This document shows positions 59,654 through 64,000 of a stretch of DNA of 64,000 nt, in pieces. Location of the stretch: contig CAZCZI010000007.1 of assembly GCA_964503045.1 (NCBI GenBank), positions 80,948-144,947 of the forward strand, given 5' to 3'. This stretch comes from CAYZJR01 sp964503045 (GTDB taxonomy: Bacteria > Cyanobacteriota > Vampirovibrionia > Obscuribacterales > Obscuribacteraceae). The translations under genes and the position numbers were made by a program. The notes under the pieces were generated by a model, which did no database searches, was not told the DNA's origin, and saw only the letters and a program-made list of their open reading frames with translations. Positions within the stretch are counted from its first letter, which is position 1; each line of letters begins with the position of its first letter.

Positions 59654-61648
59654 TTACTGAGTCACGGTCGCAACTTTGGTTTTTGCTTCGATCTTGTCGG
59701 CTTTGGTTTGGAGTCTCGTGATCTTCTTATTGATCTTCGCTACTTCTTTTGGAGGAAGCGATGGTGAGAGATCCAAATATGCCTTGTATTGTCTTGCCGA
59801 GTCTCTCAAGACTGGCGGTGCCTTTGGCGACCAGCGTTGTTCGGTGTCGGCTAGAGTCAGTCTCGCAGACGGCATGCGCGGGTCATCTGCGATCGCCAGG
59901 CGCAAGTGATCTACTGCGCTGGCGAGTTGTTTTCTCTTGGAGAGATCGGTGCCGAGCGTGGCATATCGAGTTGCTTCTCCGCGCGATTTTTCGATCGCTG
60001 TCAATCCACGATTCGCTCGATCGACTGCACCGGCAGTGCGGGCCTTTTCATAGGCGGCCTGTGCACTGGCGTAGTCTTTGATCATTAATGCCAGATCGCC
60101 AACTGCCAACAATTCAGATGTTTCATTTGTGTGGCTGATGACGTCTTTCATTTGGGATGCAGATTCATCAAACTTGTTTTGTGCAAGCAATGCTTCTGCG
60201 TAAGCGATGCGCTCAGGATCGTTTGTTGGTTGTCCGACCTTGGCGAGATCAACTGGTTTTCCTGACAGTGAGCGAATCTTCGCGGCTGCCAGACGAAGCT
60301 GCATGTCGTTGGGGTGCAGTTGAATTGCCTTGTCGAGAGTTGTTAGTGCCGATTCGAAATCATTGGAGAATGCGAACGCGCCTTGCGTTTCCTTCTGAGA
60401 TTTCAAATAGAGTGCTCTAGTCAAGCCATTTACCGCAGCGGTATCACCGGGGTTGGAGCTGAGAGCTGAGTTGAAATCGCGAATTGCGTCGTCGTACTTG
60501 TCCATTTTCAGCAGGTTTTCTGCAACTCTTCTTCTGAGCGTCGGCTCATTAGGATTGAGTTCGAGACCGCTGCGCATTTCGGCAACGGCGAGTTCGAGAT
60601 CGCCTCTGGTTTCGCGCATGTCTGCCATCTTGAGATATGGCTCGGTATTGTACGGATCAATGAGAAGAGCTTGTTTGTATTCTTTGAGAGCACCGACAGT
60701 GTCGCCCTTCGCTTGGTTCTGGTTGCCGAGTTTGACGTGCAACGCAGACTGACGAGCGTAGGCTTCTTTGAGTTCTGGTTTGATCAAAGCAGCGCGCTCG
60801 TAATATTTGAGAGCCGCTGAAATATTGCCTTGAGCTTCGTATGCTTTGCCGAGTGCCAAATGCACAGGAGCAGCATTGCGGAACTGATAAAGAGCAATGT
60901 TCAGTTCTTTGATCGCTTGATCTGGCATGTTTTGTTGAAGCAGAACTTCTCCAAGTGCAAAGTGTGCAGTTGGATTGTTTGAATTCAATAGAATGGAACG
61001 GCGCAGATTTGTATCAGCTTCTGCGAGTCTTCCGTCTTTTAATTCAATTTGACCCATGCCTGTGTAGCCTGGTGCAAATTGAGGATCTGAGCCGACTGCG
61101 TTTTTGTAGTCGTTGTAGGCTTCCGGAAATCTTCCCTGTTCCTTATGTATTTGACCTAGTGTGTGGTGAGCGAGCGGTGAGTTGGGATCGGCTTGAACAG
61201 CCAGATTCACTTCGCTCTCCGCTTGTGTGAGTAATCCATCTCTGCTGTTAATTACAGTTTGATCGGATGATTGCAAGCGATTCAATATAGTCATCGCTTT
61301 GCCGACGTGAGCAATTGGGTTGTTCGGATTTACGGCTAGTGCCTTATCGAACTGTTCATTCGCTCCATCAAGTTTGAATTGCATCGATAGGGTCATTCCT
61401 AGACCGGCCAATGCATCTGAGTTTTTTGGATTGCGCTTTATCTGTTGTTTAAAGATTTTGGTTGCTTCGTCGTAGCGCCGATCCAAAAGTAACTGTTCTG
61501 CTTTGGCGAGTTGGAAGTTAATTCTTCCTTTGAAGAGTTTCTTCGCAGGCAGGTCTGTGGTGGCACCATTGGTGGTTGCACCGATGGCTGAGGCCGCCGT
61601 AGACAGCAGGCCGAGGCTGAGACAGATACCTATGAGTGATGATCGCAT
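59654..61648 (-). CDS. Secreted long TPR protein
   Basis: The protein (664 aa) starts at the ATG at 61648, seven bases after GGAG; a TTG at 61654 is less likely. A signal peptide (SSLIGICLSLGLLSTAASAIGA) leads into about a dozen 34-residue TPRs, for example YDEATKIFKQQIKRNPKN, NSPLAHHTLGQIHKEQGRF, QGNISAALKYYERAALIKPE and YDDAIRDFNSALSSNPGD. The last 70 residues form a charged helix (NKKITRLQTKADKIEAKTK). Exported TPR arrays usually scaffold envelope assembly. It shows no enzyme motif. Confidence 0.87.
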   Translation of the reverse strand: MRSSLIGICLSLGLLSTAASAIGATTNGATTDLPAKKLFKGRINFQLAKAEQLLLDRRYDEATKIFKQQIKRNPKNSDALAGLGMTLSMQFKLDGANEQFDKALAVNPNNPIAHVGKAMTILNRLQSSDQTVINSRDGLLTQAESEVNLAVQADPNSPLAHHTLGQIHKEQGRFPEAYNDYKNAVGSDPQFAPGYTGMGQIELKDGRLAEADTNLRRSILLNSNNPTAHFALGEVLLQQNMPDQAIKELNIALYQFRNAAPVHLALGKAYEAQGNISAALKYYERAALIKPELKEAYARQSALHVKLGNQNQAKGDTVGALKEYKQALLIDPYNTEPYLKMADMRETRGDLELAVAEMRSGLELNPNEPTLRRRVAENLLKMDKYDDAIRDFNSALSSNPGDTAAVNGLTRALYLKSQKETQGAFAFSNDFESALTTLDKAIQLHPNDMQLRLAAAKIRSLSGKPVDLAKVGQPTNDPERIAYAEALLAQNKFDESASQMKDVISHTNETSELLAVGDLALMIKDYASAQAAYEKARTAGAVDRANRGLTAIEKSRGEATRYATLGTDLSKRKQLASAVDHLRLAIADDPRMPSARLTLADTEQRWSPKAPPVLRDSARQYKAYLDLSPSLPPKEVAKINKKITRLQTKADKIEAKTKVATVTQ

Positions 61649-61884
61649 AATCAACTCCTAGCTAGTGAAATACACGCCTGTTCGACGTGCCGGGGCAGTT
61701 TACCACATGATTTCGCATATATAGGACAGGGAGACCTGTCGCATTTAAGTATGTGAGGTCTAATAACTGAGTGTTTCAGCGTTTTGGGACTTAATGAAGA
61801 TTGTCTACAAAAGTCGTTCCAACACGATTATTGGAAGGTTCCCGAATCCTTGGACCGAACTCATGTGTATTCTGGAATACATTT

Positions 61885-61919
61885 TTCAATATCAATGACA
61901 CTGTTCAATATTAATGACA
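61885..61919. repeat. Two 16-bp direct repeats upstream of the TPR gene
   Basis: TTCAATATCAATGACA at 61885-61900 recurs as TTCAATATTAATGACA at 61904-61919, with a 19-bp period and one mismatch. They lie between the stop of the PDZ gene and the start of the TPR gene, about 240 bp upstream of the latter. They may be a regulator site or a chance duplication. Confidence 0.5.
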
Positions 61920-61937
61920 TTGCAGGTGCACGTCGAT

Positions 61938-63893
61938 TTATCGAAGAGGCGGTACTTCTGTCATTTGCCGCCAATCCACACCGGGTGTTTCGGTTGAGTC
62001 GGTGCCAAGAATTGTTCCGCCTGAATTGATCCAATGATATTTCGGACCGTACTCAACATTGTAATTGGTGCCGGTTTGTGGATCTTGCAGGTCTTGCGTG
62101 CCGCGAATGTAGTTCGAGAAGTTGCGCGCCGCACGATCTTGAACGGCTTGCCGTGCCCAATACGAGTTGGAGACTGTGTTGAAGATGGAGTTGCTCGCGT
62201 TAGTCACGATGTTTGATGTTTCGCCTGCAGCCTTGATTGCGTTGCTGCTCCACTGTGAGTTGTATTGAAATGATCTGAGCATGTGCAAGAAGACTTCGAC
62301 GCCCGGCGCTTCTTTGTCTGCGCTCGTAACGACGCCACCAAGGAGAGTGACCCACCACATTCCTGTTCCGTATGCCACGAGCGATTTGGTCGAAGCGAGG
62401 AAGTAAGCGACGATAGGCACACCTTGATACATTGCCGTGAACTTCATTGATGCGGCGGAGGACGCCGTGCAGTTTTTGTTGTAGGAACGTGCGAGTTCGG
62501 GATATTCTTCCACGCCTTGTTCTGCAATGTCGGTGGCGAACTTAGAAAGAATCATGTGCCCATACTTTTTGAGGAATACCGGTGCTGTTTGATAGTTGAG
62601 CCAAACCGTTTTCAATCCGTATGACGTTGTCGTTGTTTGTCCGAGCCTGGCTCCCAATTTGTAATTCAATGCACTCGGGATTGAACATGGACCAATTTGC
62701 GGATCGCCAAGAAAAGCTGTGATGGAGCTGTCGGGACTGACTGTTTTTGCCCATGGTCGAGCATCAATTGCGATGTGTCGAACCATGCCGCCGGTGTTCG
62801 TCCAACCCGTCGGAACCTCGACGGAGAAAGAGTTTTGATCGGGGTCCACAAATTGTGTATAGGTGATTGGACCCATTCCGCCACCCATTTGTGGTGACCC
62901 CGCATTTGGTGCGCCGGCGTTGGGGACTCCCAAAAACTTTAAGCTGTTCATGATATGTGCAAATGTGTCTGCATCAATTTGCTGTGCACCGCGCGGAACT
63001 CTAGTGATGCAGAAGCGGCCGGCAGTTCCCGCGGAAGTTGCTGTGAACACGATTGAAGCGGCTGCGGATTCTGTTTGCGATGAAAGTGTTGATTTGATCG
63101 CGTTTGTGCCGATGGCTTGTGGTTGTGACCACGAATTGTTGGGAGCGGTTTGCTGCAACATCAAATGAAGAAGTACGGGCGCGTTGTTTTGGTTGATTGC
63201 AGTGTTTGCTAAGAAAAAAGGCAGTACGGATAGGCTTGCGCCTGTTGGCGATGCGACATCGATGCGCCCGGTTTTGGGGTCGGCTGCGACTTTCCAGTCA
63301 GTTGGGTATTGCAGTGAGAATGCGCTTCCATCTTCCGCGTAATTTTGCCATCCAGAAGATGCAGGTACTGTTGTAGCAGGCGAACTTGTTGAAGCTACTT
63401 GCTGTGGCTCTTCATCGTCATCTTCTTGATTCGATTGGGGCGTACTTTGAGCCGAAGCTGTTTGCGTCGCGCCTTCAAGCAGGGTGCTTCCATCAACGCG
63501 TGTGATCTTTGCCGTATACAATCCGCGTGTCGGTGATTGCATGTTGAGATTTACGGTGGTTCCAACCGCTCCCCTCAGGGTATTCATTACGTTGTCGTAG
63601 CCGATTTGCTGAAGAGTTTTTCCTTCGATTCCGACTAATGCATCGCCGACAATAACACCTGCTTTTGCGCCAGGACCGTTGGGTACGACGTTGGTGACTC
63701 GAATTGTTCCATCCGGAAATGGATTGATGACGATACCCACAACGCCTGGTTCTGCGGTGTTTCCGTCCGCTTGGGCTAGCTGTGCTGGAGCATCAGGAGC
63801 AGCCTGACTCGGCGAGTATGCGCCGAATCCCGCAGAAAGAGCAAGAGAAAGCAACAAGGAGTAGTGGGTAGGTCTTCGCATACGGCGTTCCAT
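61938..63893 (-). CDS. Secreted PDZ-domain protein, 651 aa
   Basis: A signal peptide (YSLLLSLALSAGFGAYSPSQA) is followed by a PDZ domain near residues 48-135: GVVGIVINPFPDGTIRVTNV, NGPGAKAGVIVGDALVGIEG. A Ser/Glu/Gln-rich linker leads to two copies of a domain of the kind seen in PsbP-like/DUF1795 proteins: FSLQYPTDWKVAADPKTGR and FSVEVPTGWTNTGGM, each with a strand-rich end. The last 150 residues include AASMKFTAMYQGVPIVAYF and an Asn-rich tail. No protease motif is seen, so the PDZ domain probably binds peptides in the envelope. The start could also be Met5 (63881). The last 107 bp of the window hold its promoter. Confidence 0.82.
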   Translation of the reverse strand: MERRMRRPTHYSLLLSLALSAGFGAYSPSQAAPDAPAQLAQADGNTAEPGVVGIVINPFPDGTIRVTNVVPNGPGAKAGVIVGDALVGIEGKTLQQIGYDNVMNTLRGAVGTTVNLNMQSPTRGLYTAKITRVDGSTLLEGATQTASAQSTPQSNQEDDDEEPQQVASTSSPATTVPASSGWQNYAEDGSAFSLQYPTDWKVAADPKTGRIDVASPTGASLSVLPFFLANTAINQNNAPVLLHLMLQQTAPNNSWSQPQAIGTNAIKSTLSSQTESAAASIVFTATSAGTAGRFCITRVPRGAQQIDADTFAHIMNSLKFLGVPNAGAPNAGSPQMGGGMGPITYTQFVDPDQNSFSVEVPTGWTNTGGMVRHIAIDARPWAKTVSPDSSITAFLGDPQIGPCSIPSALNYKLGARLGQTTTTSYGLKTVWLNYQTAPVFLKKYGHMILSKFATDIAEQGVEEYPELARSYNKNCTASSAASMKFTAMYQGVPIVAYFLASTKSLVAYGTGMWWVTLLGGVVTSADKEAPGVEVFLHMLRSFQYNSQWSSNAIKAAGETSNIVTNASNSIFNTVSNSYWARQAVQDRAARNFSNYIRGTQDLQDPQTGTNYNVEYGPKYHWINSGGTILGTDSTETPGVDWRQMTEVPPLR

Positions 63894-64000
63894 CGAACCG
63901 CGACGACGGAATCATAGCAGGAGCCTTTGCGTTTGATCGGGCTCTAGTTTGTTGTTACCGGCAATGATGGAACACCGTTGTATCGGACCAATTCGAAAAC

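Noticed and set aside
61784..62029. Plus-strand open frame of 81 codons between the TPR and PDZ genes
   Set aside because: It starts with TTG without a ribosome site, overlaps the PDZ gene antisense and has no recognisable motif.

Overview
This 64 kb window comes from a bacterial chromosome at medium GC with an envelope of Gram-negative type. It has many Sec signal peptides, one clear lipoprotein, and a transmembrane Ser/Thr kinase with a tail outside the membrane. The mix of gene types is: proteins made of DG-rich (TDG/PDG/KDG) repeats without signal peptides, soluble EF-hand-like proteins, long TPR proteins, a secreted protein with LExxxFG...RLxRLE repeats like those of cyanobacterial relatives, and a MoxR/beta-propeller conflict operon. 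This suggests a non-photosynthetic relative of the cyanobacteria (Melainabacteria/Vampirovibrionia, perhaps Obscuribacterales). That placement is inferred from protein style; no rRNA or other marker is present. No tRNA, rRNA, CRISPR array, insertion sequence or prophage was recognised.

Layout. 0-2.6 kb: a partial gene, a small soluble protein, a secreted beta-lactamase-fold serine hydrolase and a CsoR-type metal sensor. 2.6-11.8 kb: three large DG-repeat proteins. One has five copies of a 102-residue unit. Another (1279 aa) ends in a domain with a papain-like Cys/His/Asn arrangement and is followed 30 bp later by a 210-aa partner gene. 11.9-23.1 kb: two paralogous OmpR-type regulator/histidine kinase pairs interleaved with four small soluble proteins, three of them EF-hand-like. 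Two promoters here carry contiguous 11-bp direct repeats resembling Pho boxes, and a weaker pair lies before a further EF-hand gene at 54.4 kb. The likely reading is that one of these regulators, or another PhoB-type protein, controls the EF-hand genes.

23.1-39.7 kb is ordinary metabolic and housekeeping content: an M28 peptidase, DNA polymerase IV, acetyltransferases, a radical SAM enzyme of AmrS type coupled to a PLP-dependent decarboxylase, a three-gene minus-strand run (SDR, nucleotidyltransferase, Cys/Met-metabolism enzyme), an ABC-F ATPase, a metallophosphoesterase, a MOSC protein and a ceramidase-like hydrolase. 39.8-46.0 kb is a four-gene operon (MoxR AAA+ ATPase, small bpX5-like protein, degenerate vWA plus beta-propeller, solenoid plus beta-propeller). 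It matches the architecture of the predicted MoxR-vWA-beta-propeller ternary conflict systems and is the most interesting locus here.

46-64 kb: a GNAT enzyme, a DapB with an altered catalytic motif, a secreted Gly/Pro-tailed protein, a Ser/Thr kinase, TPR proteins, a SUKH-type protein with zinc ribbons, an EF-hand protein followed by a highly structured intergenic region, a truncated haemoglobin/thioesterase/cupin run, a HAD protein divergent from a LysR regulator, a phospholipase-D-like domain fused to an HTH, a 664-aa TPR protein and a PDZ protein. Two gene relics were found in apparently empty DNA: a GlsB/YeaQ-like remnant near 47.8 kb and a frameshifted fragment near 33.7 kb.
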